The notes: generated by a model not told the origin, from the letters alone. DNA of 64,000 nucleotides from Mariniflexile sp. TRM1-10 (GCF_003425985.1 NZ_CP022985.1:1463501-1527500); one strand, 5' to 3'; counted from the stretch's first letter, positions 8,589 through 18,662 are shown. Program-made: numbers and translations.

Positions 8589-10820
8589 ATGAAGTATTTT
8601 TTAACATGTCTTATTTTTATTTTATGTTTTGAGGGGTATTCTCAAAACACAGAAAAAGATGATGTCAAAATTGGATTGGTTTTAAGTGGCGGTGGGGCAA
8701 AAGGATTGGCGCACATTGGCGTGTTAAAGGTTATAGATAGTCTGGGCGTAAAAATAGATTATGTTGCAGGCACCAGTATGGGAGCCATTATTGGTTCACT
8801 TTATGCTTCTGGGTATACAGGCAAACAACTTGATTCTATCTTTAATGAAATTGATTTTGATACGTTAATAAACGACGATTTGCCAAGAGCGTCCAAAGCC
8901 TTTTATGAACGTGATAACTCTGAAAAATATGCAGTAACACTCCCGTTTGAGAATTTTAAAATTAAGTTACCATCGGCACTATCCCGGGGTCAGAATACCT
9001 ATGCCTTATTTTCAAAACTCACGCTGCATGTTAGCGAAATAAATGACTTTAGTAAATTGCCCATACCATTTTTCTGTATAGCTACCGATATTGAAACAGG
9101 ACAAGCCGTCATGTTGGATTCAGGCAACTTAGCACAATCTATTATGGCAAGTGGCGCATTACCAACTTTATTTCAACCAGTTATTATAGATGGACAAATG
9201 TTAATTGATGGTGGTGTCGTAAATAATTATCCAATTGATGGGCTACGTGCTAAAGGAATGGATATCATTATTGGTGTAGATGTACAAGATGGTTTGGCTA
9301 GCAGAGAAGAGCTAACATCGGCTCCAGATGTATTGGTTCAAATAAACAATTTCAGAACTATTAATGACATGAAATTGAAAGTTAAAAAAACCGATATCTA
9401 TATTAAACCAGACATTAAAGAGTATTCTGTGATATCATTTAGCGAAGGTTCAAAAATTATTGAAAGCGGTAAACAAGCCACCATTGCAAAAATGGATGCT
9501 TTAAAAAAATTAACCGATAAAAATTCTTCTGAAATCAAATCTAAAATTAATAGCAAAGCTAAAGACAGTATTATAATTAACAACATTGTTATAAAAGGAA
9601 ATAAACAATACACTAGAGCTTATATTTTAGGAAAACTAAGATTAAAAACCAATGAAAAAATTAGTTATGATTATTTTAATAGCGGTATTAACAATTTAAT
9701 TGCCACTAATAACTTTGATTCGTTTGAATATAAATTAAAAAATAGCGAAAATAAAGAAGGCTACAATTTAACAGCAAATTTGGTAGAAACTAAAATCACG
9801 AGCTTTTTAAAATTAGGATTGCATTTTGATGATTTATATAAAAGTGCGGCATTAGTTAATCTAACGAAAAAACGCTGGCTCTTTGATAACGATGTGGCTT
9901 CATTAGATATTATTTTAGGTGATAATGTACGTTACAATCTTGAATATTTTATAGATAAAGGCTTTTACTGGAGTATTGGGTTAAAATCCAGATACAATCA
10001 ATTTAATAAAGATATTAACGCAAAACTACTGCTAGACGATGCTCAAATATCCGGTTCCGGGTTAAATAAAATAGATGCTAAATTACAAGATCAAACCAAT
10101 CAAATTTATTTGCAAACCTTGTTTAGAAAAGATTTTGCGCTAAGTGCTGGATTAGAGCATAAACGATTAGAAGTAAAAACCGAAACCCTTGCAACAAATA
10201 ACGAAACCAACGAATTTGTATTTGAAAGTACCGATTATTTAAGTGTTTTTGGTGGGTTAAAGCTAGACACTTACGATAATAAATATTTCCCAAAAAAAGG
10301 CGTGTATTTTAATGGCGATTTACACATGTACCTATTTGCATCAAGTTTTAATGAAAGCTTCGATAATTTTTCAATAGCTAAAGCCAATATGGGTTATGCC
10401 TTTAGTGTTTCTAATAAATTAGCATTTAATTTACAAACTGGTGGCGGGTTTAAAATAGGCGATAAATCAACAAGGACTTTAGATTTTGCGTTAGGAGGAA
10501 ATGGCTATAACTTAATAAATAATTTTATTCCGTTTGTAGGATACGATTTTATTTCCCTTACGGGGAATAGTTTTGTAAAAGCATCTTTAACTGCCGATTA
10601 TCAAATATTTAAAAAGCATCACATAACCTTAGAAGGTAACTGGGCAAATGTAGAAGATAATATTTTTGAAACTGGCGAATGGTTTACACTTCCCGATTAT
10701 AGAGGTTATGCTTTAGGTTACGCCATTGAAACGTTTGTTGGTCCCATCCAAGCAAAATACAGTTACTCGCCAGAACAAGGTAGAAGCTACTGGTTTTTTA
10801 ATGTCGGTTTTTGGTACTAA
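8589..10820 (+). CDS. Patatin-like phospholipase fused to a POTRA/outer-membrane barrel
   Basis: The 743-residue protein has a signal peptide (1-19), a patatin domain with the oxyanion loop GGGAKG (34-39), the nucleophile GTSMG (S63) and the catalytic aspartate in DGG (D207), then a POTRA-like segment around residues 330-400 and a BamA/TamA-type beta-barrel to the terminal aromatic WFFNVGFWY. This is the PlpD-like type Vd autotransporter arrangement: a lipase tethered to or released through its own outer-membrane pore. In Bacteroidota such proteins are common and usually retain the passenger. The catalytic dyad Ser-Asp is intact. Confidence 0.92.
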   Translation: MKYFLTCLIFILCFEGYSQNTEKDDVKIGLVLSGGGAKGLAHIGVLKVIDSLGVKIDYVAGTSMGAIIGSLYASGYTGKQLDSIFNEIDFDTLINDDLPRASKAFYERDNSEKYAVTLPFENFKIKLPSALSRGQNTYALFSKLTLHVSEINDFSKLPIPFFCIATDIETGQAVMLDSGNLAQSIMASGALPTLFQPVIIDGQMLIDGGVVNNYPIDGLRAKGMDIIIGVDVQDGLASREELTSAPDVLVQINNFRTINDMKLKVKKTDIYIKPDIKEYSVISFSEGSKIIESGKQATIAKMDALKKLTDKNSSEIKSKINSKAKDSIIINNIVIKGNKQYTRAYILGKLRLKTNEKISYDYFNSGINNLIATNNFDSFEYKLKNSENKEGYNLTANLVETKITSFLKLGLHFDDLYKSAALVNLTKKRWLFDNDVASLDIILGDNVRYNLEYFIDKGFYWSIGLKSRYNQFNKDINAKLLLDDAQISGSGLNKIDAKLQDQTNQIYLQTLFRKDFALSAGLEHKRLEVKTETLATNNETNEFVFESTDYLSVFGGLKLDTYDNKYFPKKGVYFNGDLHMYLFASSFNESFDNFSIAKANMGYAFSVSNKLAFNLQTGGGFKIGDKSTRTLDFALGGNGYNLINNFIPFVGYDFISLTGNSFVKASLTADYQIFKKHHITLEGNWANVEDNIFETGEWFTLPDYRGYALGYAIETFVGPIQAKYSYSPEQGRSYWFFNVGFWY

Positions 10821-11066
10821 TACCCAGGCCAAATGCACCAATTTCAGAAATAAACCACTCTTCTATGGACTTGAAGTCCATGGTTTTGTTTGCAGACTAA
10901 ACCTGCAAGGTTAGCTTGCGAAATTAATCGGTGACATTTTACCGCAAATTCGCAGATTTTTAACATTTTAGGTAATCTGCAAATCTGCGGTAAAAATTTT
11001 AAATGCGAATGCCCTGTACCATTTTTGCTTTCTCGGAAATCTTAAGGTTTTATTACAATAAATAAT
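10821..11066. repeat. Intergenic region with two hairpins and a 59-bp imperfect inverted repeat
   Basis: No gene is visible. ATGGACTT-G-AAGTCCAT lies at 10865-10881, AACCT-GCA-AGGTT follows near 10899-10913, and a longer inverted repeat pairs 10937-10958 with 10974-10995 (TTTTACCGCA/TGCGGTAAAA ends, two mismatches). The long repeat resembles the palindromic intergenic units scattered through flavobacterial genomes and may also end the patatin-gene transcript. Confidence 0.55.
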
Positions 11067-11249
11067 TATATTTGTTAAGTTATGCAACTTTTTTGGCAAG
11101 ACTTATTATTATTTCTACACTTCCTTATCAAGAGAAATCCTGAATAAGCATACTTTATCGTATCTTTATATAATTGATTTTTAGTTTGTTGCTGCCCTAG
11201 TATAGTTTTAGGGCAACTTTCAACTTTTTAACTTTTAAAACTTATCAGT
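11067..11249 (+). promoter_or_regulatory. Probable promoter box and structured leader of hmgA
   Basis: TATATTTG at 11067-11074 matches the Bacteroidota -7 element, although no good -33 TTTG is seen at the right spacing. The roughly 170-base leader that follows ends in a hairpin, GCCCTA (11194-11199) with TAGGGC (11209-11214), extended by GTT/AAC, about 30 bases before the hmgA start. A regulatory leader is possible but unproven. Confidence 0.4.
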
Positions 11250-12410
11250 ATGCCTTTTTATCATAAATTAGGAAACATTCCACCTAAGCGCCATACGCAA
11301 TTTAGAAAACCAGATGGCAGTTTGTATTACGAGCAGTTATTTGGCACCATTGGTTTCGATGGCATGTATACAAATAGCTACCATGAACAGCGACCAACAC
11401 AAGTAAAAGAAATAAAAAAACAGTACAGCGTTTCTCCAAAAATTGCAAAAGCAAATAATATACAATCATATCGTTTTAAAGGCTTCAAAGTAAAACCAGA
11501 ACAAGATTATTTAGAAAGCCGAAAAACCGTTTTAGTTAATAAAGACTGTGCAATTGTTTTAGCAGCACCAAAACAATCAACACAAGATTATTTTTATAAA
11601 AACGCCGACGCCGACGAACTGATTTTTATTCATAAAGGTTCAGGTAAATTAAGAACCCATTTAGGAAATATCGATTTTAAATATGGTGATTATTTATTAG
11701 TACCAAGAGGTGTCATTTATAAAATAGATTTTGATTCCGAAGATAACCGATTATTTATAGTCGAATCCCGCCGCCCCATTTATACCCCAAAACGTTACCG
11801 AAATTGGTTTGGGCAACTTTTGGAACATGCACCCTATTGCGAACGCGATATGCGTCGCCCACAAGAATTAGAAACCTACAACGAAACAGGTAACTTTTTA
11901 ATTAAAGTAAAAAAGCAAGACGATATCATCGAAATGGTGTATGCGTCGCATCCGTTTGATGTGGTTGGGTATGATGGCTATAACTATCCGTATGCATTTT
12001 CAATTCATAATTTCGAACCCATAACAGGGCGTATTCACCAACCACCGCCAGTACACCAAACTTTTGAAACCGATGCTTTTGTGGTGTGTAGTTTTGTGCC
12101 TAGGCTGTACGACTATCACCCATTATCCATTCCAGCACCATACAATCACAGCAATATAGATAGCGATGAGGTGCTATATTACGTAGATGGCGATTTTATG
12201 AGTAGGAACGATGTTGAGCAGGGACATATTTCGTTACATCCAGCCGGTATTCCGCATGGACCGCATCCAGGAGCAGCCGAACGTAGTGTAGGAAAAACCA
12301 AAACCGATGAATTAGCAGTTATGATAGACACTTTTAAACCCCTAATGGTTACCGAAGAAGGTATAAAAATAGCCGATGAGGACTATCATAAATCGTGGTT
12401 GGAACATTAA
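11250..12410 (+). CDS. hmgA: Homogentisate 1,2-dioxygenase
   Basis: HmgA opens the ring of homogentisate to maleylacetoacetate in tyrosine/phenylalanine breakdown, using Fe(II). The 386-residue product has the cupin-type core of the family, with the ligand region PYNHSNIDSDEVLYYV (near residues 297-312) and HPAGIPHGPHPG (near 330-341) supplying the His/Glu/His iron ligands. The Bacteroidota form is shorter than the 430-445-residue proteobacterial and human enzymes. hpd, the enzyme for the preceding step, lies directly downstream on the same strand. Confidence 0.95.
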   Translation: MPFYHKLGNIPPKRHTQFRKPDGSLYYEQLFGTIGFDGMYTNSYHEQRPTQVKEIKKQYSVSPKIAKANNIQSYRFKGFKVKPEQDYLESRKTVLVNKDCAIVLAAPKQSTQDYFYKNADADELIFIHKGSGKLRTHLGNIDFKYGDYLLVPRGVIYKIDFDSEDNRLFIVESRRPIYTPKRYRNWFGQLLEHAPYCERDMRRPQELETYNETGNFLIKVKKQDDIIEMVYASHPFDVVGYDGYNYPYAFSIHNFEPITGRIHQPPPVHQTFETDAFVVCSFVPRLYDYHPLSIPAPYNHSNIDSDEVLYYVDGDFMSRNDVEQGHISLHPAGIPHGPHPGAAERSVGKTKTDELAVMIDTFKPLMVTEEGIKIADEDYHKSWLEH

Positions 12411-12420
12411 AATTTTTAGA

Positions 12421-12486
12421 AGCAATTTCCTGCTTTTCTCTATATCTTTTGCTGAAAAAGCAAAAGGATGTCGCTTCAATCAGGGC
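12421..12486 (-). repeat. Palindromic intergenic repeat (GATTGAAGC...AAAGC type), copy 1
   Basis: Read on the minus strand it runs GATTGAAGCGACATCC, then a hairpin (CTTTTGCT/AGCAAAAG at 12446-12466), then GAGAAAAGC. The same frame of conserved ends around a variable hairpin appears at 23506-23574. It sits between hmgA and hpd. Confidence 0.55.
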
Positions 12487-12549
12487 TAGAACATACAATT
12501 TGTTATCAAATGAACACATCAACGAATAAACAAATAAACGTTCAAAAGA

Positions 12550-13710
12550 ATGAGTAAAAACATAAAATCAGTAAACTACGGTTTAGAAAAAATATTTAAA
12601 GGCGCACAAGATTTTTTGCCCCTTTTAGGAACCGACTATGTAGAATTCTATGTAGGCAACGCGAAGCAAGCAGCACATTTTTACAAAACAGCTTTTGGAT
12701 TTCAATCGCATGCCTATAAAGGCTTGGAAACCGGCTCAAAAGATACGGTGAGTTATGTGCTTAAACAAGATAAGATCCGTTTGGTACTAACCACACCATT
12801 AACCAGCAAATCGCCAGTAAACGACCATATTGTAAAACATGGTGATGGTGTAAAGGTAATAGCACTTTGGGTTGAAGATGCCAGAAAAGCATACCACGAA
12901 ACGACAAGTAGAGGTGCCAAATCGTATATGGAACCCATTGTTGAAACCGATGAACATGGCGAAGTCGTACGTGCAGGTATTTATACCTACGGCGAAACTG
13001 TACATATGTTTGTAGAACGCAAAAACTACAAAGGCACCTTTTTGCCAGGCTTTAGGAAATGGGAATCCGATTATAATCCAACACCTGTCGGATTGAAATT
13101 TATAGATCACATGGTTGGCAACGTAGGTTGGGGACAAATGAATGTTTGGGTAAAGTGGTATGAAGAGGTTATGGGATTTGAAAACTTCTTGTCGTTTGAT
13201 GACAAACAAATCCATACCGAATATTCTGCTTTAATGAGTAAAGTGATGAGTAACGGTAACGGACGCATCAAATTCCCTATAAACGAGCCTGCAAAAGGAA
13301 AAAAACGTTCACAAATTGAAGAATATCTCGATTTTTACGAAGGTGCCGGAGTTCAGCATATAGCAGTAGCAACCGATGATATTATAAATGCAGTAAGCCA
13401 GTTAAAAGCTAGAGGTGTCGAATTTTTATCCACACCCCCAGAAGCTTACTATAAAGCGGTTCCAGATAGATTGCACGAACACAATCACGAATTGCGGGAA
13501 GATATTGAAACCCTTAAAAGTTTGGGTATTATGATTGATGCCGATGAAGAAGGCTATTTACTGCAAATATTCACAAAACCTGTAGAAGATAGGCCAACGT
13601 TGTTCTTCGAAATTATTCAGCGTATGGGTGCTCGTGGTTTTGGAGCAGGAAACTTTAAAGCACTTTTCGAATCCATAGAAAGAGAACAGGCCAACAGAGG
13701 CACACTTTAA
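12550..13710 (+). CDS. hpd: 4-hydroxyphenylpyruvate dioxygenase
   Basis: This non-haem iron enzyme converts 4-hydroxyphenylpyruvate to homogentisate. The 386-residue protein has the two vicinal-oxygen-chelate halves and the three iron ligands: H187 (FIDHMVGNV), H270 (GVQHIAVATDD) and E354 (LFFEIIQRMGARGFG). The C-terminal GNFKALFESIEREQ helix that gates the active site is complete. It supplies the substrate of the hmgA product upstream; the repeat between the two genes leaves open whether they share one mRNA. Confidence 0.96.
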   Translation: MSKNIKSVNYGLEKIFKGAQDFLPLLGTDYVEFYVGNAKQAAHFYKTAFGFQSHAYKGLETGSKDTVSYVLKQDKIRLVLTTPLTSKSPVNDHIVKHGDGVKVIALWVEDARKAYHETTSRGAKSYMEPIVETDEHGEVVRAGIYTYGETVHMFVERKNYKGTFLPGFRKWESDYNPTPVGLKFIDHMVGNVGWGQMNVWVKWYEEVMGFENFLSFDDKQIHTEYSALMSKVMSNGNGRIKFPINEPAKGKKRSQIEEYLDFYEGAGVQHIAVATDDIINAVSQLKARGVEFLSTPPEAYYKAVPDRLHEHNHELREDIETLKSLGIMIDADEEGYLLQIFTKPVEDRPTLFFEIIQRMGARGFGAGNFKALFESIEREQANRGTL

Positions 13711-13782
13711 CAAACACCTAAGTCTTTTAAATGCCATCCCATTTTTGGTAGCTTTTGTGTGATTTTTATAATAAATAAATAT

Positions 13783-13810
13783 TAAGGTTTCCTATTAATT
13801 ATAAACCTTA
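13783..13810 (+). terminator. Possible hairpin terminator after hpd
   Basis: TAAGGTTT at 13783-13790 pairs exactly with AAACCTTA at 13803-13810, with T-rich sequence downstream but no immediate T-run. Weak candidate. A -7-like TATTTTTG follows at 13824-13831 and may serve the next gene. Confidence 0.35.
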
Positions 13811-13906
13811 CAAGTAATTTTTATATTTTTGGAACAGTAATTGCAAATTCTTAATAAATCATGTAACACATAATTTTAAGAAGTTAGTTACAAATACCCA
13901 AATAAA

Positions 13907-14689
13907 ATGAAAAAGATACTACTTATAACATTCACAATAATAACTACACAAATAGCTTTTGCTCAACAAGAATCGGCGTTTGGTGATGGCGAATGGTTTC
14001 TATTTAAAATGAGTTACAGCGGTTTTTTAAAAGCAGGAAACGCTTCATTGCATGTAAAAGAATCCAAACTTAATGATAAAAATGTTTACCACGTCGTTGG
14101 AAAAGGTTGGACCTCTGGCATGATTAAATGGTTTTTTAAAGTAAAAGACCGCTACGAAAGTTATTTTGATACACATACATTGCTACCTTATAAATTTATT
14201 AGGGATATAGATGAAGGCGGGCATACTAAAAATATTGAGATTGATTTCGACCAAAAAAACAATAAAGCCCACGTAAACGACAAAAAGAAAAAAACAAAAG
14301 CAGTGTTTGATACCAAACCAAACATTCAAGATATGGTATCCACCTATTATTATTTGCGTAATAAAATTGACGTAAGCACCTTAAAAGTAGGCGATGAAAT
14401 ACGCACCGATATGTTTTTTGATGAAGAAAATTACGGATTTAAATTACAATACTTAGGCACAGAAAATATTGATACCGATTTTGGTAAAATAGAGGCTTTA
14501 AAATTTAGACCCTATGTTATGGCTGGCAGGGTTTTTAAAGAAGAAGAGAGCTTAACACTTTGGGTATCAAAAGATAAAAATAAAATACCTTTGCGTATAA
14601 AAGCCGATTTAAGAGTAGGTTCTTTACGTGCCGATTTAGAAGCCTTTAAAGGATTGAAGCACCCTTTTAAAATAATCGTTCCTAATTAA
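13907..14689 (+). CDS. DUF3108 domain-containing secreted protein
   Basis: The 260-residue product begins with a signal peptide (ending IAFAQ, near residue 19) and continues with the beta-rich pattern of DUF3108 (FKMSYSGFLKAGNASL, WFFKVKDRYESYFD, MVSTYYYLRN, LWVSKDKNKIPLRI). These periplasmic proteins have no known biochemical role; some resemble LolA/LolB-like lipid-binding barrels. It is followed after 6 bases by the tryptophan 2,3-dioxygenase gene and probably shares its transcript. Confidence 0.85.
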   Translation: MKKILLITFTIITTQIAFAQQESAFGDGEWFLFKMSYSGFLKAGNASLHVKESKLNDKNVYHVVGKGWTSGMIKWFFKVKDRYESYFDTHTLLPYKFIRDIDEGGHTKNIEIDFDQKNNKAHVNDKKKKTKAVFDTKPNIQDMVSTYYYLRNKIDVSTLKVGDEIRTDMFFDEENYGFKLQYLGTENIDTDFGKIEALKFRPYVMAGRVFKEEESLTLWVSKDKNKIPLRIKADLRVGSLRADLEAFKGLKHPFKIIVPN

Positions 14690-14695
14690 AAAAAA

Positions 14696-15613
14696 TTGAA
14701 ATCTAAAATAAACAGTCAACTTAAGGAAAAATACGAGGCAATAGACCAAGATTTAGAAGATTACCTAGAAGGCTTATTGCACAGTAAACCTATAAATTAT
14801 TGGGATTATATTCAGACCGATGTCTTGCTAAATCTTCAAGTACAACGCACTGTTTTTCCAGATGAAATGGTATTTATTATGTACCATCAAATAAACGAAC
14901 TCCTGTTTAAAATGGTACTTATTGAAATAGATCAAGTAGCAAAAAGCAAAGCGTTAACAGTTGAATTGTTTACATCAAAACTAATGCGCATTAGCCGCTA
15001 TTTCGATATACTAACATCTTCATTTACAATCATGAAAGACGGTATGGATGTCGATCAATACAACAAATTCAGGAAAACCTTAACACCGGCTAGCGGGTTT
15101 CAAAGTGCCCAATACAGAAAAATCGAGTTTGCATCAACCGAACTTATAAACTTAATAGATAAACGTTTTAGAGATACCATCGATAGAAATTCTTCTTATG
15201 AAAATGCTTTCGAGCATTTATATTGGCAAGCTGCTGGGAAAAATTATAAAACAGGCAAAAAAAATTATACATTAACAGTTTTTGAGGAAAAATATAAAGA
15301 CGAATTTATTAGATTTGCCCAGTTTTACGGCACAAATAATTTATACTCAAAATTTAAAGAACTTCCCAAGGAAGCCAAAGAGAACAAAGAGTTAATTAAT
15401 GCCATGCGCCATTTTGATTATACCGTAAACATAAAATGGGTGATGGCACATTATAATACCGCAAATCATTATTTAAATATAGGTGGAAAAACTGCCGAAG
15501 CAACAGGAGGAAGTGAATGGGTAAAATACATGCATCCAAAGTATCAAAAAAGAATATTTTTTCCGGACTTATGGACAAAGCAAGAAATAGAAGAATGGGG
15601 AGTAAATATTTAG
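14696..15613 (+). CDS. kynA: Tryptophan 2,3-dioxygenase family protein
   Basis: The 305-residue product contains the haem-dioxygenase marks of the TDO family: MVFIMYHQINELLFKMVL near residue 60 (the distal histidine/substrate region), a LTPASGFQSAQYRKIE block, and a proximal-His segment with AHYNTANHYLNIGGKTAEATGGS. It opens the indole ring of tryptophan to N-formylkynurenine. Translation probably starts at the TTG at 14696, as no ATG is near the conserved N-terminus. No kynureninase or formamidase gene is seen in the window. The 3' end overlaps the next gene by 19 bases. Confidence 0.9.
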   Translation: MKSKINSQLKEKYEAIDQDLEDYLEGLLHSKPINYWDYIQTDVLLNLQVQRTVFPDEMVFIMYHQINELLFKMVLIEIDQVAKSKALTVELFTSKLMRISRYFDILTSSFTIMKDGMDVDQYNKFRKTLTPASGFQSAQYRKIEFASTELINLIDKRFRDTIDRNSSYENAFEHLYWQAAGKNYKTGKKNYTLTVFEEKYKDEFIRFAQFYGTNNLYSKFKELPKEAKENKELINAMRHFDYTVNIKWVMAHYNTANHYLNIGGKTAEATGGSEWVKYMHPKYQKRIFFPDLWTKQEIEEWGVNI

Positions 15614-16875
15614 TAATTTTATTAGTATTATTAAGCGTCATTGGGTGTAAACAAAAAGAGCAACCCGTAGAAGAAGAAGTAGCCGTTATAGAAAAACCTG
15701 CCGATATATACGAATTCGGTTTTAATCTAAGTGATTTTGTTGTAAAAAGAGATACCGTAAGAAAAGGAGATAGCTTTGGGCTTATTTTAGAACGTAACAA
15801 AATTGGCTATCCAAGAATATTTTCAATTGCCGAAAAAGCCAGAGACACCTTTGATATTAGACGCCTTCAAATAGGGAAACCTTATACCCTACTTTGCTCT
15901 AAAGATTCTCTGGAAACCCCTAGATGTTTTATATACCAACCCAACCAAGAAGAGTTTGTAGTTATAAATTTTCAAGATTCCATTCATGCTTATACAAGCA
16001 GAAAACCTATTAAATACGTCGAAAAAACAGTTACAGGCATTGTTACAAGTAGTATTTCCGAAATTTTAGATAAAAAAGGCATTAGCCCTATTTTAACCAA
16101 CATGCTGGCAGAACAAATATATGCTTGGACTATAGATTTTACACGACTTCAAAAAGGGGATTCCTTTAAAGTTATTTATACCGATAAATACATTGATGAT
16201 ACCATTTATGCTGGGGTACATAAAGTTAAAGCCGCCTTTTTTAACCATAAAAACACGCCTTATTATGCCTTTAGATATCGAACTGACTCCATAAAAAACA
16301 TTTACGAATATTACAACGAAGCTGCCAAAGATTTACGTCGCGCGTTTTTAAAAGCACCCGTTCAATTTAGTAGAATTTCATCTCGCTATAACTTAAACCG
16401 ACGTATTGCATATTACGGTTTTGCATTACGTCCACACAAAGGAACCGATTTTGCCGCACCTATTGGAACGCCTATTTTAGCAACTGCCAATGGAACGGTT
16501 ACCGAATCCCGATATAAAGGCGGTAATGGTAATTATGTAAAAATTAGGCACAATAGCACTTACGAAACCCAATACCTGCACATGCAAAAACGTAAAGTTA
16601 AGGTTGGGCAACATGTTAAGCAAGGTGATGTTATTGGTTGGATAGGTATGACAGGAAATACAGGCGGCCCGCATGTGTGCTATCGTTTTTGGAAAAACGG
16701 CAAGCAAGTCGACCCGTTAAGAGAAAAATTGTCACAATCGGAACCTATTGCAGAATCTCTTAAAGACGACTATTTAGAATTTATAAAACCAATAAAAGAA
16801 AAATTAGATAGCTTGCCTATTTTAGAAAATTCGAACGACGAACAAAACGAAACTCTCATCTCCCAAAATAAATAG
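15595..16875 (+). CDS. M23 family metallopeptidase lipoprotein with altered HxH motif
   Basis: I chose the ATG at 15595 because it places a lipoprotein signal (LLSVIGC) directly at the N-terminus; an ATG at 15517 lies deep inside the previous gene. The 426-residue protein has an N-terminal LysM-like/OapA-like region (VKRDTVRKGDSFGLIL) and a C-terminal LytM domain with H281-x-x-x-D285 (HKGTD) and YLHM. The final zinc motif reads H360-V-C362 where the family usually has HxH; cysteine could replace histidine as ligand. It probably cuts peptidoglycan cross-links or regulates amidases from the outer membrane. pgi follows after 3 bases. Confidence 0.88.
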   Translation: MGSKYLVILLVLLSVIGCKQKEQPVEEEVAVIEKPADIYEFGFNLSDFVVKRDTVRKGDSFGLILERNKIGYPRIFSIAEKARDTFDIRRLQIGKPYTLLCSKDSLETPRCFIYQPNQEEFVVINFQDSIHAYTSRKPIKYVEKTVTGIVTSSISEILDKKGISPILTNMLAEQIYAWTIDFTRLQKGDSFKVIYTDKYIDDTIYAGVHKVKAAFFNHKNTPYYAFRYRTDSIKNIYEYYNEAAKDLRRAFLKAPVQFSRISSRYNLNRRIAYYGFALRPHKGTDFAAPIGTPILATANGTVTESRYKGGNGNYVKIRHNSTYETQYLHMQKRKVKVGQHVKQGDVIGWIGMTGNTGGPHVCYRFWKNGKQVDPLREKLSQSEPIAESLKDDYLEFIKPIKEKLDSLPILENSNDEQNETLISQNK

Positions 16876-16878
16876 ATT

Positions 16879-18498
16879 ATGGCACTACCAAGTGTAAACC
16901 CAACAACAACAAATTCTTGGAAAAAGCTTCAAGACCATTATAATAAGATAAGCAATACTCATATGAAAGATTTATTTGCCCAAAACAAGGAGCGAGCAAA
17001 TAAATTCACTATTAACTGGGATGATTTTTATGTAGATTTTTCAAAAAACAGAATTACTGAAGAAACTTTAAAATATTTATTAGAGTTAGCCGATGAGGTG
17101 CAGCTAAAAGATGCTATTAAAAGTCAGTTTTCCGGCGATATAATCAACCAAACCGAAGGTCGTGCCGTTTTACATACCGCTTTACGAGCTCCAAAAGATG
17201 CTGATTTTAAGGTAGATGGTGTTAATGTCATGCCAGAAGTATATGCCGTAAAGCAAAAAATAGAAGCTTTTACCAATGAAGTTGTAAATGGTGAGCTAAA
17301 AGGCTTTACAGGAAAAACATTTACCGATGTGGTTAATATTGGTATTGGCGGCTCTGATTTGGGTCCAGCTATGGTGGTTGATGCGCTTCAGTATTACAAA
17401 AACCATTTAACTACACATTTTGTAAGTAATGTAGATGGCGACCACGTTAATGAAATTATTAAAAAACTAAACCCTGAAACCACACTGTTCGTAATTGTTT
17501 CAAAAACATTTACTACACAAGAAACACTGTCCAATGCAAATACCTTAAAAGATTGGTTTTTAAAATCGGCAACCGAAGAAGCGATCGCTAAACATTTTGT
17601 AGCGGTTTCTACCAATATTAAAAATGTAAAAGCATTTGGTATAGACGAAAATAATATTTTCCCAATGTGGGATTGGGTTGGAGGCCGCTTTTCATTATGG
17701 AGCGCCGTTGGTTTAACCATTAGTTTAGCCGTTGGATATAAAAACTTTGACAGTTTATTGCAAGGTGCCAACAAAATGGATGAGCATTTTAAAAATGAAG
17801 ACTTTAAAACCAATATCCCAGTTATTTTGGCACTAATAAGTGTGTGGTATAACAACTTTTTTAAAGCTGAAAGTGAAGCTATTATTCCATACTCTCAATA
17901 TTTAAACCAGTTTGCAACCTATTTGCAACAAGGTATTATGGAAAGTAACGGTAAAAGCGTAGACAGAAACGGCAACCCCATAAACTACCAAACAGGCACT
18001 ATTATTTGGGGAGAACCGGGAACCAATTCACAACACGCCTTTTTCCAATTGATACATCAAGGAACGAAGTTAATTCCAGCCGATTTTATTGGGTTTGCCA
18101 AATCCTTACATGGCAATCAAGATCATCAAGATAAGTTGATGTCTAATTTTTTAGCACAAACTGAAGCTTTATTAAACGGTAAAACCGAGGCTGAAGTAGT
18201 TTCAGAGGGAACACAATCGGACATTGTTCCATTTAAAATATTTCAAGGGAACAAACCTACAAACACCATTTTTATTAACAAGCTTACACCCGAAAGTTTA
18301 GGTAAATTAATAGCCATGTATGAGCATAAAATATTTGTACAAGGTATTGTTTGGAACATCTTTAGTTACGACCAATTTGGAGTAGAACTAGGTAAGCAAT
18401 TAGCAACAAAAATTTTACAAGAATTTAACAATACGGCAGCTAATGAACATGATTCGTCAACTCAAAATTTATTGAATTATTACAAGGGAATATCGTAA
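16879..18498 (+). CDS. pgi: Glucose-6-phosphate isomerase
   Basis: Pgi interconverts glucose-6-phosphate and fructose-6-phosphate. The 539-residue product shows the classical signatures: [14 protein letters not shown] (phosphate binding), [14 protein letters not shown], the catalytic-glutamate stretch [30 protein letters not shown], and a C-terminal [10 protein letters not shown] lysine region. It sits 3 bases after the M23 gene, so the pair is probably cotranscribed, and it is followed by a strong terminator. Confidence 0.97.
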   Translation: MALPSVNPTTTNSWKKLQDHYNKISNTHMKDLFAQNKERANKFTINWDDFYVDFSKNRITEETLKYLLELADEVQLKDAIKSQFSGDIINQTEGRAVLHTALRAPKDADFKVDGVNVMPEVYAVKQKIEAFTNEVVNGELKGFTGKTFTDVVNIGIGGSDLGPAMVVDALQYYKNHLTTHFVSNVDGDHVNEIIKKLNPETTLFVIVSKTFTTQETLSNANTLKDWFLKSATEEAIAKHFVAVSTNIKNVKAFGIDENNIFPMWDWVGGRFSLWSAVGLTISLAVGYKNFDSLLQGANKMDEHFKNEDFKTNIPVILALISVWYNNFFKAESEAIIPYSQYLNQFATYLQQGIMESNGKSVDRNGNPINYQTGTIIWGEPGTNSQHAFFQLIHQGTKLIPADFIGFAKSLHGNQDHQDKLMSNFLAQTEALLNGKTEAEVVSEGTQSDIVPFKIFQGNKPTNTIFINKLTPESLGKLIAMYEHKIFVQGIVWNIFSYDQFGVELGKQLATKILQEFNNTAANEHDSSTQNLLNYYKGIS

Positions 18499-18527
18499 AA
18501 CACAGCATTTTTATTACAAAAAGAGTT

Positions 18528-18563
18528 AAAACGCCTTAGTATTTTTAATACTAAGGCGTTTTT
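18528..18563 (+). terminator. Rho-independent terminator after pgi
   Basis: ACGCCTTAGTATT at 18531-18543 pairs with AATACTAAGGCGT at 18547-18559 and is followed by a T-run. Confidence 0.88.
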
Positions 18564-18662
18564 ATTTATCAACAAAAACGATTTTTCTTAACAATTGGGT
18601 AATGTTAATCTTTTTATAATATGTATTTTTGCCTCGACTAATTCAATTAATTAATCTTTATT

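Noticed and set aside
10726..10914. Plus-strand ORF of 62 residues
   Set aside because: It is an out-of-frame overlap with the end of the patatin gene running into repeats.
12799..13215. Minus-strand ORF of 138 residues
   Set aside because: It is an antisense shadow within hpd, which has all its catalytic residues.
17394..17855. Minus-strand ORF of 153 residues
   Set aside because: It lies inside pgi and has no recognisable features.
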